From positions 1-64,000 of the forward strand of contig NZ_BCYZ01000013.1 in NCBI RefSeq assembly GCF_001598455.1: 64,000 nucleotides of DNA, given 5' to 3'. This document shows, one piece after another, positions 35,496 to 44,273 of this stretch. The position numbers were made by a program, and so were the translations under genes. How positions within the stretch are numbered: position 1 is the first letter of the stretch; each line of letters begins with the position of its first letter. The notes beneath the pieces are model-generated. The model was not told the DNA's origin and did no database searches. It saw nothing but the letters and a program-made list of their open reading frames with translations. Origin of the DNA: Sphingomonas pruni NBRC 15498 (GTDB lineage: Bacteria > Pseudomonadota > Alphaproteobacteria > Sphingomonadales > Sphingomonadaceae).

Positions 35496-35599
35496 CGGAT
35501 GGCCGCCATAAGCCGTGCTGATCAACGGCCGAGCGAATTTGGTTGGACGGACGACGCGGCCTGCGCTTTTGCTCGCGCCGCACCGGAAGGGAGAGTTCG

Positions 35600-36217
35600 A
35601 TGGCCAATCTGATCCTGCACGAATATTCGGCGTCGGGAAATTGCTACAAGATCCGGCTGACCGCGGCGCATCTCGGGCTGAAGCTCGAGCGGCGCGAATA
35701 TGACATCATGCAGGGGGAGACGCGGTCGGACGCATTCCTGGCGGACGTGAACGCCAATGGCCGCATCCCGGTGCTCCAGGTCGGTGACGACTTCCTGCCG
35801 GAAAGCAGCGCGGCGTGCTTCTACCTTGCCGACGGCTCAGCCCTGATTCCGGCCGACCGGTTCGATCGCGCCGATATGCTGCGCTGGATGTTCTGGGAAC
35901 AATATAATCACGAGCCCAATATCGCGACGATCCGCTTCTGGACGACCTTGGTCGGTGAAGCCAATCTGACCGAGCTGCAGCGCGCCCAATTGCCGGTCAA
36001 GCGCGCGGCGGGGGACGCGGCACTCACCCTGATGGATGAGCATCTGGCGCAGACGCCGTTCTTCGTCGGGGGCCGCTTCACCCTCGCCGACATCGCGCTC
36101 TATGCCTATACCCATGTCTGCGAAGAGGGCGGGTTCGAGCTCCATCGCTATCCGGCGGTCCAGGCGTGGATCGAACGGGTCGCCGCATTGCCGGGGCATA
36201 TCGCCATCACCGATTGA
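35600..36217 (+). CDS. Glutathione S-transferase
   Basis: A 205-residue cytosolic GST. The thioredoxin-like N-terminal domain has the ILHEYSASGNCYKIRLTAAHLG segment and the cis-Pro NGRIPVLQVGDDFLPESSA motif with the glutathione-binding Glu-Ser. The all-helical C-terminal domain has FFVGGRFTLADIALYAYTHV, the N-capping box. The start ATG at 35600 has GGAAGGGAGAG upstream. It follows a quinone oxidoreductase gene, so a role in electrophile detoxification is reasonable, but the substrate cannot be read. Confidence 0.92.
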   Translation: MANLILHEYSASGNCYKIRLTAAHLGLKLERREYDIMQGETRSDAFLADVNANGRIPVLQVGDDFLPESSAACFYLADGSALIPADRFDRADMLRWMFWEQYNHEPNIATIRFWTTLVGEANLTELQRAQLPVKRAAGDAALTLMDEHLAQTPFFVGGRFTLADIALYAYTHVCEEGGFELHRYPAVQAWIERVAALPGHIAITD

Positions 36218-36307
36218 TTAGTTGGTGTATTTCAAGTCATCGCGATTCTGTTTGTAACATAACTTCGTCATAGGCCGGCCAACGTCATCCGTCGGGGCTC
36301 GTGACGC

Positions 36308-37189
36308 ATGAATGAAATGACGAAATTGTTACAGGACGGTACTATCGCCGACCTGGCGGACTTCGCGAATTCGAAGCCCGCTATTCCAGAGCGGGCGACG
36401 CATAGCCGTCGTCAGTACAGGACTATCTGGATCAGCGACGTTCATTTGGGGACGCGGGGCTGCAATGCCGAAATGCTGATCGACTTTCTCGACCATGTCG
36501 ACAGCGAAAAGATGTATCTGGTCGGCGACATCATCGACGGCTGGCGGCTCAAGAAGAAACTCTATTGGCCGGCCGCGCATAACGACGTGGTGTGGCGGTT
36601 GCTCAAGCGTGCCAAGCGCGGTGCCGAAGTCGTCTATATTCCGGGCAATCACGACGAAGTCGTGCGGCAATTCTGCGGGCTCGATTTCGGCGGCGTGGCG
36701 ATACGGCGCAACGCGATCCATGAAACCGCCGACGGCCGTCGGTTGTTGGTGCTGCATGGCGACGAATTCGACGCGATCACGCTTTCCCACCGCTGGCTCG
36801 CCCATGTCGGCGACGCGGCGTACGAAACGATGATGGCGCTCAACCGGCTGGTCAATCGCTGGCGGCGCTTCTGGAACATGCCCTATTGGTCCTTGTCGAA
36901 GCACGCCAAGGCCAAGGTCAAGAACGCGGTCGAGTTCATTTCGAATTACGAAGACGTCGTTGCCCAGGCAGCGGCGCATCGCGGCGTCGACGGCGTGGTG
37001 TGCGGCCATATCCACACTGCGGAATACCGTGAAATTCACGGCGTTCAGTATTATAACGACGGCGATTGGGTCGAAGGCTGTACCGCATTGGTCGAGCATT
37101 TCGATGGTCGGATGGAGGTGTTGCACTGGGCCGACGAAATCAAAGGAAGGCAGGCCCAAGTCCCCTGCTTGACGCTAGCGGCGGCCTGA
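36308..37189 (+). CDS. LpxH-like metallophosphatase
   Basis: The 293-residue calcineurin-like phosphoesterase carries the full metal-ligand set: SDVHLGT (about residue 43), GDIIDGW, GNHDEV, HGDEFD and CGHIHTAEY. This is the UDP-2,3-diacylglucosamine diphosphatase-like subgroup common in alphaproteobacteria. It includes an inserted Trp/Arg-rich MMALNRLVNRWRRFWNMPYWSLSKHAKAKVKNAVEF segment that probably contacts lipid. True LpxH function in lipid A synthesis is not certain, since alphaproteobacteria usually use LpxI. It is followed after 5 bases by a glycosyltransferase gene, a conserved pairing that suggests membrane glycolipid work. Start 36308 (ATG); 36317 is also possible. Confidence 0.85.
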   Translation: MNEMTKLLQDGTIADLADFANSKPAIPERATHSRRQYRTIWISDVHLGTRGCNAEMLIDFLDHVDSEKMYLVGDIIDGWRLKKKLYWPAAHNDVVWRLLKRAKRGAEVVYIPGNHDEVVRQFCGLDFGGVAIRRNAIHETADGRRLLVLHGDEFDAITLSHRWLAHVGDAAYETMMALNRLVNRWRRFWNMPYWSLSKHAKAKVKNAVEFISNYEDVVAQAAAHRGVDGVVCGHIHTAEYREIHGVQYYNDGDWVEGCTALVEHFDGRMEVLHWADEIKGRQAQVPCLTLAAA

Positions 37190-37194
37190 CGAAC

Positions 37195-38217
37195 GTGCGG
37201 ATCGCGGTCGTCACCGATGCCTGGAGCCCGCAGGTCAACGGCGTCGTGCGTACCTTGCAGTCGGTCCGCGACGAATTGATGCGTCAGGGGCATGATGTGC
37301 TGATCGTATCGCCAGATCTGTTCTACTCGATGCCCTGTCCGACCTATCCCGAAATCCGGCTGGCCTTCGCCTCGACCGGATCGGTCGGCCGCATGCTGGA
37401 GGAATTCAGCCCCCAGGCGATCCACCTCGCGACCGAGGGGCCGGTATGTCTTGCCGCGCGGCGCTGGTGCCTGGCGCGCGATTTCCCCTTCACCACCGCC
37501 TATCACACGCAATTCCCCGATTATGTCGCGGCGCGTACCGGCGTGAACCCCGAATGGGTGTGGCGCTATATCCGCTGGTTCCATTCGCCCGCTCAGTCGA
37601 TCCTCGCCTCCACCGCCTCGATTGCCGAGACGCTCAAGGCGCATGGTCTGACCCAGATCCGCCATTGGGGCCGTGGCGTCGACCTGTCGACCTTTGGCGA
37701 TCCGACGCCCGATCCCGCGATCCGCGCCTTGCCAGGCCCGATCCAACTCTATGTCGGCCGCGTCGCGATCGAGAAGAATATCGAGGCGTTCCTGACCGCC
37801 AAGCATCCGGGATCCAAGGTGATCGTCGGCGACGGTCCGGCGCTCGCCTCGCTCAAGGCCAAATATCCCGACGCGCATTTCCTCGGACCCAAATTCGGCG
37901 CCGACCTCGCCGCCGCTTATGCTGCCGCCGACGTCTTCGTCTTCCCCAGCAAGACCGACACGTTCGGGCTGGTGATGATCGAGGCGCTCGCCTGTGGCAC
38001 ACCGGTAGCCGCTTATCCGGTCACCGGGCCGATCGACGTACTGACGCCCGAAACCGGCGCGATGCATGACGATCTCGACCAGGCGATCGCCGCGGCGCTG
38101 ACCCTCGACCGCGCCGCATGCCGTGCCTATGGCCAGAGCTTCACCTGGGCCAAGAGCGCGCATCAGTTCCTGCATGCGCTGGTGCCGGTTGGCGGCGACG
38201 AGGCGCTGGCGGCGTAA
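37195..38217 (+). CDS. Glycosyltransferase family 4 (mannosyltransferase-like)
   Basis: The 340-residue GT-B enzyme has an N-terminal domain starting RIAVVTDAWSPQVNGVVRTLQSV. Its C-terminal nucleotide-sugar domain has LYVGRVAIEKNIEAFLTAK, VIVGDGPALASLKAKYPDAHFLG and the E-x7-E motif in FPSKTDTFGLVMIEALACGTPVAAYPVTGP. It resembles GDP-mannose-dependent alpha-mannosyltransferases and glycolipid glucuronosyl/galactosyl-transferases of alphaproteobacteria. The start is GTG at 37195, 5 bases after the LpxH-like gene, so they are co-transcribed. Acceptor lipid is unknown. Confidence 0.88.
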   Translation: MRIAVVTDAWSPQVNGVVRTLQSVRDELMRQGHDVLIVSPDLFYSMPCPTYPEIRLAFASTGSVGRMLEEFSPQAIHLATEGPVCLAARRWCLARDFPFTTAYHTQFPDYVAARTGVNPEWVWRYIRWFHSPAQSILASTASIAETLKAHGLTQIRHWGRGVDLSTFGDPTPDPAIRALPGPIQLYVGRVAIEKNIEAFLTAKHPGSKVIVGDGPALASLKAKYPDAHFLGPKFGADLAAAYAAADVFVFPSKTDTFGLVMIEALACGTPVAAYPVTGPIDVLTPETGAMHDDLDQAIAAALTLDRAACRAYGQSFTWAKSAHQFLHALVPVGGDEALAA

Positions 38218-38262
38218 AGCTTGCCCCGCGCGGCCAATCGGATTAAGTCGAGCGCAACGACA

Positions 38263-38294
38263 GGCCGCTCCGCGAGGGGCGGCCCTATTTATTT
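38263..38294 (+). terminator. Hairpin with T-rich tail before trcR
   Basis: GGCCGCTCC (38263-38271) and GGGGCGGCC (38276-38284) pair around a GCGA loop, followed by CTATTTATTT. It could end the LpxH-like/glycosyltransferase transcript. It lies just before the trcR ribosome binding site, so it may also be part of the trcR leader. Confidence 0.5.
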
Positions 38295-38309
38295 CTGACG
38301 GAGATTTTC

Positions 38310-38996
38310 GTGGCTCAGCCGCTCATGCCCCATGCGACCGCTTCCTGGCTGGTCGACAATACCTCGCTCAGCTTCGAGCAGATCGCCGAATTCTGCGGCC
38401 TGCACATCCTGGAGATCCAGGCGATCGCCGACGACACTGCTGCGACCAAGCTGACCGGCCGCGATCCGGTACGCGCGCATGAGCTCACGATGGACGAGAT
38501 CGAAAAGGGCCAGAAGGACCCGAACTACGTCCTCAAGATGTCGAAGGGCCCGGAGCAGATCCGTCGCACCAAGGGGCCGCGCTACACCCCGGTGTCGAAG
38601 CGCCAGGACAAGCCGGACGGCATCGCCTGGATCATCCGCAACCACCCGGAAATCTCGGACGGCCAGATCTCCAACTTGATTGGCACCACGCGAACGACGA
38701 TCGCGGCGATCCGCGACCGCACGCACTGGAACATCGCCAACATCACCCCCAAGGATCCGGTGACGCTCGGCCTGACGACGCAGCGCGAGCTCGACGCCGC
38801 GGTGACCAAGGCGGCCAAGGCGCACGGCATCGAGGCGCCGGTCGACACAAGGCTGGAGGGCGACCGCGAGGCGCTGATCGAACAGCTCCGCGCCGAGCGC
38901 GACCAGGCCGCACGCGACGCCGAAGCCGCGGCGGGCGAGGGTGAAGGCGAAGCGGCACCGGTGGTGCATACCGCGGAGACGCTGTTCAAGCATTGA
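38310..38996 (+). CDS. trcR: Cell cycle transcriptional regulator TrcR (DUF1013)
   Basis: The 228-residue product matches the DUF1013 family, known in Caulobacter as TrcR. Conserved stretches are LMPHATASWLVDNTSLSFEQIAEFC at the N-terminus, LTGRDPVRAHELTMDEIEKGQKDP, and a helix-turn-helix-like PEISDGQISNLIGTTRTTIAAIRDRTHWN near residue 112. The C-terminal third is an Ala/Glu-rich coiled coil. The family is nearly universal in alphaproteobacteria. GTG at 38310 is chosen for GGAG 8 bases upstream. It is a single-gene unit between two hairpins. With ccrM and cpdR it makes the third cell-cycle regulator in this window. Confidence 0.9.
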   Translation: MAQPLMPHATASWLVDNTSLSFEQIAEFCGLHILEIQAIADDTAATKLTGRDPVRAHELTMDEIEKGQKDPNYVLKMSKGPEQIRRTKGPRYTPVSKRQDKPDGIAWIIRNHPEISDGQISNLIGTTRTTIAAIRDRTHWNIANITPKDPVTLGLTTQRELDAAVTKAAKAHGIEAPVDTRLEGDREALIEQLRAERDQAARDAEAAAGEGEGEAAPVVHTAETLFKH

Positions 38997-39023
38997 TCCG
39001 CCGAAGCGCGCCTCGGCGAACAG

Positions 39024-39058
39024 GAAAGGGCGGGGGACCTCCGTCCGCCGCCCTTTTT
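39024..39058 (+). terminator. Rho-independent terminator of trcR
   Basis: AAGGGCGG pairs with CCGCCCTT about 16 bases later, and the right arm runs into five T. It lies 30 bases after the trcR stop. Its position between convergent genes makes termination its most likely role. Confidence 0.7.
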
Positions 39059-39077
39059 GCTGCCGAAGGCCGATTGG

Positions 39078-39407
39078 TCAGTGCGGCGCGGCGCGCGAGA
39101 ACAGGTTCATGACGGTCACCCCGGCGATGATCAGCGCTATGCCGACCAGCGCAGCGATATCGAGCTTTTGGCCTTGGAATATCCAGGCGACGCCTGCGAT
39201 CAGCACGATCCCCACGCCGGACCAGATCGCGTACGCTATTCCGGTCGGGATCGTGCGTAATGTCAGCGACAGCGCGTAGAATGCGATTGCATAAGCTAGG
39301 ATCGTCACGATTGCGGGGCCCGGCCGCGTGAATCCCGCCGATGTCTTCATGAACGACGTACCGATCACCTCGGCGACGATCGCGATGGCGAGATAAAGAT
39401 AGGCCAT
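39078..39407 (-). CDS. Small multidrug resistance (EmrE-type) efflux protein
   Basis: The 109-residue protein has four transmembrane segments and the SMR signature. The essential glutamate is Glu13 in AIVAEVIGTSFMK, followed by YAIAFYALSLTLRTIPTGIAYAIWSGVGIVLI, which is the EmrE/QacE drug-transport pattern rather than the guanidinium exporter Gdx pattern. It would exchange protons for lipophilic cations in the inner membrane. A perfect 15-base palindrome lies 24-39 bases before the ATG. Confidence 0.93.
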   Translation of the reverse strand: MAYLYLAIAIVAEVIGTSFMKTSAGFTRPGPAIVTILAYAIAFYALSLTLRTIPTGIAYAIWSGVGIVLIAGVAWIFQGQKLDIAALVGIALIIAGVTVMNLFSRAAPH

Positions 39408-39431
39408 ACGCGGGGCCTAGAATGCTCCATG

Positions 39432-39446
39432 GAACATGTCATGTTC
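39432..39446. promoter_or_regulatory. GAACATG-T-CATGTTC palindrome
   Basis: Perfect 7-base arms with a single central base lie between the divergent efflux gene and the MBL-fold hydrolase gene. This fits an operator for a TetR-, MarR- or ArsR-type repressor. It does not fit the alphaproteobacterial LexA direct repeat GTTC-N7-GTTC. No regulator gene is adjacent. Confidence 0.45.
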
Positions 39447-39533
39447 GATTTCTGGGTATCGGAACACTTGTAGGCGAAGAGGCATCGATTCGTTTCGCTG
39501 GTATCTCATCGCGACGCTTGCTACCGCCCGATC

Positions 39534-40640
39534 ATGGCCACCGCCCGCACGCCCGACGCCGCGTTCGTCGCCGACGAGAGCTTCGTTCCCACCAGCCATA
39601 AGGGCCTGACCTATCCGTTCGGCGGGAAAGAGCCCGGCGATGGGGAGGTGATGCAGGTTGCGCCGGGGGTGCGCTGGGTCCGGCTGAATGTCCCCGGACC
39701 GCTCAAGCACATCAATTGCTGGCTGATCGACGACAGTGACGCCCGCGGCGACGGGGTCGCGCTGGTCGATGCCGGGATGAACCGGACCGAGACGCGAGAG
39801 GCGTGGAAGTCGGTGTTCAAGGGACCGCTCGCCGGCGTGCGCGTGACGCGGATGATCGGCACGCATTTCCACCCCGACCATATCGGGCTCGCCGGATGGA
39901 TGTGCGACCATCACCAGGCGCCTTTATGGATGACGCGCGGCGAGTGGCTGACCGCGCAGATGCTGGTCGCCGATGCCCGGCCCGAGACACCGCAAGAGGT
40001 CAATGATTTCCGCCGGGGCTGCGGCTGGAGCGACGAGCAGATCGACCTGGCCGCGGCGCGCGGCTGGTCGAATTTCGGGCGCATCGTCCGGCCGATGCCC
40101 TTGTCATATCGCCGGATGGTCGATGGGGAGACGATCACGATCGGCGCGCGCGCCTGGCGGGTGATCACCGGATCGGGGCACAGTCCCGAGCATGCCTGCC
40201 TGCTCGACGAGGCGGGTAAGGTATTCATCGCCGGCGACCAAGTCCTGCCGCGGATCAGTCCCAACGTCTCGCTCGGTATCACCGAACCCGACGCCGATCC
40301 GCTGGGCGAATGGTTCGACTCGATCGCCAAGTTGAAGCGCGAGGTTCCCCCCGACGTGCTCACCCTGCCGGGGCATGGCGACCCCTTCCTGCATCTTCAC
40401 ACACGCCTTGACGCGATGGACCGCGAGCATCGCTCGCGGCTCGACGAGCTCGAGGTGTTCCTGGAGGAGCCGCGCCGGGTGGTCGATTGCTTCGGCCGCC
40501 TGTTCCGCCGGGCGATCGGCCAGGAGGTGCTCGGCATGGCGACTGGCGAGGCGATGGCGCATTTGAAGCGCCTCGAGGTCGAAGGACGGGCGAAGCGCGA
40601 AACGGGCAGCGACGGCGTGTGGCGCTGGCGCGTGACCTGA
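39534..40640 (+). CDS. MBL-fold hydrolase with C-terminal winged helix
   Basis: The 368-residue protein has the metallo-beta-lactamase metal motif THFHPDHIG near residue 109, INCWLIDD and ALVDAGMN before it, and GSGHSPEHACLLDEAGKVFIAGDQVLPRISPNVSL, LTLPGHGDPFLHLHTRLDAMDREHRSRLDELEVFL after it. The last 60 residues resemble the LACTB2-type winged-helix (BLACT-WH) domain with MAHLKRLEVEGRAKRE. Related enzymes hydrolyse thioesters or RNA; the substrate here is unknown. Confidence 0.88.
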   Translation: MATARTPDAAFVADESFVPTSHKGLTYPFGGKEPGDGEVMQVAPGVRWVRLNVPGPLKHINCWLIDDSDARGDGVALVDAGMNRTETREAWKSVFKGPLAGVRVTRMIGTHFHPDHIGLAGWMCDHHQAPLWMTRGEWLTAQMLVADARPETPQEVNDFRRGCGWSDEQIDLAAARGWSNFGRIVRPMPLSYRRMVDGETITIGARAWRVITGSGHSPEHACLLDEAGKVFIAGDQVLPRISPNVSLGITEPDADPLGEWFDSIAKLKREVPPDVLTLPGHGDPFLHLHTRLDAMDREHRSRLDELEVFLEEPRRVVDCFGRLFRRAIGQEVLGMATGEAMAHLKRLEVEGRAKRETGSDGVWRWRVT

Positions 40641-40715
40641 ACGCCGGCGCGGCTCGCGCGGAGCGTCGCATCGTCATAGGATGAGTCCGAATCGAGCCAC
40701 CCAGGGAGAGATCGC

Positions 40716-41588
40716 ATGTGCGACGAGCATACAGCGGAGGATAATGATCGTTTCCTGGGCATTGCCCATCCGTCGCGCCGCCAGTTCGGAATGATGACCG
40801 GAGTCGCGGGACTGATGGCGGTGCTGCCGGTTCCCGCCAATGCCGCGTCGATCAAGGGCCGCGATGTCGTGATCGACACGCCCGAGGGGAAGGCCGACGC
40901 CTATTTCGTCGCGCCGGCGACGGGCAAGCATCCCGGCGTCTTGATCTGGCCCGACATCATGGGCCTGCGTCCGGCTTTCCGGCAGATGGCCGAGCGGCTG
41001 GCGCAGTCGGGCTATGCCGTTTTGGTGGTCAACCAATTCTACCGCTCGACCAAGGCACCGTTCCTCAAGTCCGGCGAATCGTTCGACCAACCCGAGGTGC
41101 GGGCGAAGATCATGCCGTTCGTCGAGAAACTGACGCCGGCCGAGACGGTCAGCGACGCCAAGGCGTTCACGACGTTCCTCGATGCGCAGAAGGAAGTCGA
41201 CACCAAGCGCGGGCTCGCCAGCACTGGCTATTGCATGGGCGGGCCGATGGTGTTCCGCACCGTCGCCGCGCGCGCCGACCGCTATCGCGCGGGCGGGACG
41301 TTCCATGGCGGCGGGCTAGTCGGTGACAAACCGGACAGCCCCAACGCGCTGATTCCGCAGATGAAAGCGAGCTTCCTGATCGCCATCGCCGAGAATGACG
41401 ACCAGCGCGCGCCGACCGACAAGGATGTGCTGAGGAAAGCGTTCGACGACGCCAAGCTGCCGGCCGAGATCGAGGTCTATAAAGGCACGATGCACGGCTG
41501 GTGCCCGCCCGATAGCAAGGTTTACAACGCGGCGCAGGCGGACCGCGCCTGGGAGCGTCAACTGGCATTGTTCCAGAAGGCGCTGTGA
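40716..41588 (+). CDS. Exported dienelactone hydrolase family protein
   Basis: The 290-residue alpha/beta hydrolase has a twin-arginine-like signal near residues 20-43 (SRRQFGMMTGVAGLMAVLPVPANA), so export in folded form is likely. The nucleophile is Cys173 in STGYCMGG, where true dienelactone hydrolases also use cysteine; the acid is in the AENDDQRAP region, and the histidine in KGTMHGWCPP. WPDIMGLRPAFRQMAERLAQSGYAVLV is the family pattern. An exported location is unusual for an aromatic-degradation enzyme, so the physiological substrate may be different. A GST gene follows 43 bases later. Confidence 0.88.
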   Translation: MCDEHTAEDNDRFLGIAHPSRRQFGMMTGVAGLMAVLPVPANAASIKGRDVVIDTPEGKADAYFVAPATGKHPGVLIWPDIMGLRPAFRQMAERLAQSGYAVLVVNQFYRSTKAPFLKSGESFDQPEVRAKIMPFVEKLTPAETVSDAKAFTTFLDAQKEVDTKRGLASTGYCMGGPMVFRTVAARADRYRAGGTFHGGGLVGDKPDSPNALIPQMKASFLIAIAENDDQRAPTDKDVLRKAFDDAKLPAEIEVYKGTMHGWCPPDSKVYNAAQADRAWERQLALFQKAL

Positions 41589-41631
41589 CCGGCGGGCATC
41601 CCGCCCGCCAATGTTCCCGAGGGAGAGGACG

Positions 41632-42255
41632 ATGAGCGACCTGATCTTGTACACCAACCCGATGTCGCGCGGCCGCATCGCCCGCTGGGCGCTGGAGGAA
41701 GTCGGCGCGCATTACGAAGTCCGTGTGATGAACTATGCCGATAGCATGAAGAGCGACGATTACCTGTCGATCAACCCGATGGGGAAGGTGCCGGCGATCG
41801 AGCACAAGGGCAAGATCGTCACCGAATGCGCGGCGATCTGTGCCTATCTCGGCGATGCCTTTCCCGATGCGGGTCTGGCGCCCGCGCTGGCCGATCGCGC
41901 CGATTATTACCGCTGGTTGTTCTTCGCTGCCGGTCCCGTCGAACATGCCGTGACGAACAATAGTGCCGGCTTCGTCCCCCAGGCCGACCAAGGCAGGATG
42001 TTCGGTTACGGCAATTACGACCAGACGATCGAGGTGCTCGAACACGCCGTGTCGCGATATGATTATGTGGCCGGTGACGCCTTTACGATGGCGGATGTCT
42101 ATGTCGGCGCGCAGGTAATCTGGGGCAACCAGTTCGGCTCGATCCCGAAGCGCGACGCTTTCGCCGCTTATGCAGCGCGACTGACCTCGCGCGATGCCTA
42201 TCAGCGGGCGAACGAACTGGACGATGCGCTGATGGAAACCAACCAGCTCGCCTGA
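41632..42255 (+). CDS. Glutathione S-transferase
   Basis: The 207-residue GST has the thioredoxin-like domain beginning LILYTNPMSRGRIARWALEEVGAHYEV with the GSH-site MGKVPAIEHKGKIVTECAAICAYLGDAFP, and a helical C-terminal domain with YVAGDAFTMADVYVGAQVIWG. The N-terminal NPMSRGRIARWALEE form belongs to a beta/theta-like group common in proteobacteria. GAGGGAGAGG precedes ATG 41632. It is the second GST in the window and is not closely similar to the one at 35600. Confidence 0.92.
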   Translation: MSDLILYTNPMSRGRIARWALEEVGAHYEVRVMNYADSMKSDDYLSINPMGKVPAIEHKGKIVTECAAICAYLGDAFPDAGLAPALADRADYYRWLFFAAGPVEHAVTNNSAGFVPQADQGRMFGYGNYDQTIEVLEHAVSRYDYVAGDAFTMADVYVGAQVIWGNQFGSIPKRDAFAAYAARLTSRDAYQRANELDDALMETNQLA

Positions 42256-42368
42256 CATCGCAGTGCTCCTGCGAACGCAGGAGCCCAGAGTTGCGAAGGG
42301 ATTCGCCCGGGACCTTGAACTCTGGCTTCCGCAGCAATTCCAGAGGTTGATCGCGTCCAAAGGAAATA

Positions 42369-42470
42369 CGCTTCCCCGGCGAAGGCCGGGGCCCAGCGGC
42401 GATGAAGACGATGAGTGGGGATGCCTTCTCATTTCGTCGGTACTGGACCCCGGCCTTCGCCGGGGAAGCG
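42369..42470. repeat. Paired REP-like palindromes (CCCCGGCGAAGGCCGGGG type)
   Basis: CGCTTCCCCGGCGAAGGCCGGGGCCCAG at the left and its near-perfect inverse at the right enclose about 50 unrelated bases, between convergent genes. This is the same element as at 9742-9848. Confidence 0.8.
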
Positions 42471-42491
42471 TGCAATTGATTGGCCTGCCGC

Positions 42492-42680
42492 CTAGCGCTC
42501 CGGCAGTTCCGCCATCACTCGATCGCGCTCCGCCGGCGTCATGCTCGTCCAGCGCGCGACTTCGTCGACCGTGCGGCGGCAGCCTTCGCATAGCCGGTCC
42601 TTGCCGATCCGGCAGATATTGACGCACGGGCTGACGATCGGTTCGACCGGCACCAGGCTGATGAAGTCGGGCAGGCTCAC
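42492..42680 (-). CDS. DUF1289 Cys-rich protein
   Basis: The 62-residue product has the DUF1289 pattern: PIVSPCVNICRIGKDRLCEGCRRTVDEVARWTSMTPAERDRVM, with four cysteines in C-x3-C-x8-C-x2-C spacing that probably bind a metal or an iron-sulfur cluster. The gene follows the DEAD-box helicase gene by 7 bases on the same strand, so they are co-transcribed. Function is unknown. Confidence 0.93.
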   Translation of the reverse strand: MSLPDFISLVPVEPIVSPCVNICRIGKDRLCEGCRRTVDEVARWTSMTPAERDRVMAELPER

Positions 42681-42687
42681 GCGTGCC

Positions 42688-44121
42688 TCAGTCGCTGGTC
42701 AGCACCACGCTGAGGAAGTCGGGCACCGGCCCGTTCCAGCCTTCGTCCGGACCATCGTCCTGCTCGCGGCCGCGGCGCGGGCGGCGGTCGTCGTTGCGGG
42801 AGCGTGGCTCTTCCCGGGGATGGCGCGGCGGATCGCTGCGCGGGCGCGGTTCCTCGCGGCGCGCCGGCTTTTCCGCGCGCGGTGCAGGCGCGTCGGGCGT
42901 TTCTTCCTCGGCGGCCTTTCGGCGCGGCGCGGCGCGCGCGCGTTTCGGCTTTTCCTCTCTTGCGGAGCGTCCGCGCGGTGCCTCCTCGGCTTCGGGCGGC
43001 GGGCCGCCTTCCAGCCGGGGGATCTTCATGCCGGTCAGCTTCTCGATATTATCGATATTCTCGGCATCCGCGCTCGACGCAAAGGTATAGGCGACGCCGG
43101 TTGCCCCGGCACGGCCGGTGCGGCCGATGCGGTGGATATAATCGTCCGGGTGCCAGGGCGCGTCGAAATTGAAGACGTGGCTGACGCCCTTGATGTCGAG
43201 CCCGCGCGCGGCGACGTCGGACGCCACTAGGATGTTGATCTCACCCTTTTTGAACCGCTCGAGCTCGGCGATCCGCTGCGGTTGTTCCATGTCGCCATGA
43301 ATCTCACCGCTCGAAAAGCCATAGCCTCTGAGGCTCTTGTTGAGCTCGCGCACCGTCGTCTTGCGGTTGCAGAAGATGATCGCGTTCTTGACCTCTTCCT
43401 GGCCCAGCAACTGGCGCAGCGCCGCGCGCTTGGCGTGGCTCGCGCTGCCGACCGGCACCACATATTGGGTGATGTTGATATTGGCGGTGGCGGGGCGCGC
43501 GACCTCGATCGTCTTGGGATTCGACAGGAACTTGTCGGCCAGCTTCTTGATCGGCGGCGGCATCGTGGCTGAGAACAGGAGCGTCTGGCGATTGGCCGGG
43601 AGCTTGGTGCAGATATTCTCGATATCGGGAATGAACCCCATATCGAGCATGCGGTCGGCTTCGTCGATCACCAGCAGGTTGCACTGGGTCAGCAGGATCT
43701 TGCCGCGCTCGAACAGGTCCATCAGCCGGCCCGGCGTTGCGATCAGCACGTCGACGCCCTTTTCCAGCGCCTTGACCTGATCGCCCATCTGCACGCCACC
43801 GATCAGCAGCGCCATCGAGAGCTTGTGATACTTGCCGTATTTCTCGAAATTCTCGGCGACCTGAGCGGCCAATTCGCGCGTCGGCTCGAGGATAAGGCTG
43901 CGCGGCATCAGCGCGCGGCTGCGCCCATGGCCCAGGATATCGATCATCGGCAGCACGAACGCGGCGGTCTTGCCCGTGCCGGTCTGGGCGATACCGATGA
44001 TGTCGCGCATCATCAGCACGCTGGGAATGGTGGCGGCCTGAATCGGAGTCGGTTCGGTATAGCCCGACTCGCCTACGGCGCGGAGCAACTCATCTGAAAG
44101 GCCGAGGTCGGCAAAGGGCAT
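42688..44121 (-). CDS. DEAD-box RNA helicase (RhlE type)
   Basis: The 477-residue helicase has the Q motif (FADLGLSDELLRAVGESGYTEPTPIQ), motif I AQTGTGKTAAFVLP, Ia LEPTRELAAQV, DEAD motif VIDEADRMLDMGF, SAT motif SATMP, and in RecA domain 2 ARGLDIKGVSHVFNFD and HRIGRTGRAG. A C-terminal tail of about 100 residues is rich in Arg, Pro and Glu, as in RhlE and CsdA-like enzymes, and probably binds RNA. Such enzymes act in ribosome assembly and mRNA turnover, often in the cold. It forms an operon with DUF1289. Confidence 0.94.
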   Translation of the reverse strand: MPFADLGLSDELLRAVGESGYTEPTPIQAATIPSVLMMRDIIGIAQTGTGKTAAFVLPMIDILGHGRSRALMPRSLILEPTRELAAQVAENFEKYGKYHKLSMALLIGGVQMGDQVKALEKGVDVLIATPGRLMDLFERGKILLTQCNLLVIDEADRMLDMGFIPDIENICTKLPANRQTLLFSATMPPPIKKLADKFLSNPKTIEVARPATANINITQYVVPVGSASHAKRAALRQLLGQEEVKNAIIFCNRKTTVRELNKSLRGYGFSSGEIHGDMEQPQRIAELERFKKGEINILVASDVAARGLDIKGVSHVFNFDAPWHPDDYIHRIGRTGRAGATGVAYTFASSADAENIDNIEKLTGMKIPRLEGGPPPEAEEAPRGRSAREEKPKRARAAPRRKAAEEETPDAPAPRAEKPARREEPRPRSDPPRHPREEPRSRNDDRRPRRGREQDDGPDEGWNGPVPDFLSVVLTSD

Positions 44122-44273
44122 CCATAAATCCGGAAAAATGGGCGGCGCGCAGGTGCGCCATCCAACAACGTGCGCGCTTGCCGATCAGTTGCCGAAAGTC
44201 AAGCTTGAGCGTCTTTTTGCGAAACTTGCGGAAGCGCGAGTTTCGGTCGCGGCACCGCCCTTCGCAGCCATTC

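Noticed and set aside
39432-39446. LexA box
   Set aside because: Alphaproteobacterial LexA binds the direct repeat GTTC-N7-GTTC; this is an inverted repeat with a one-base centre.
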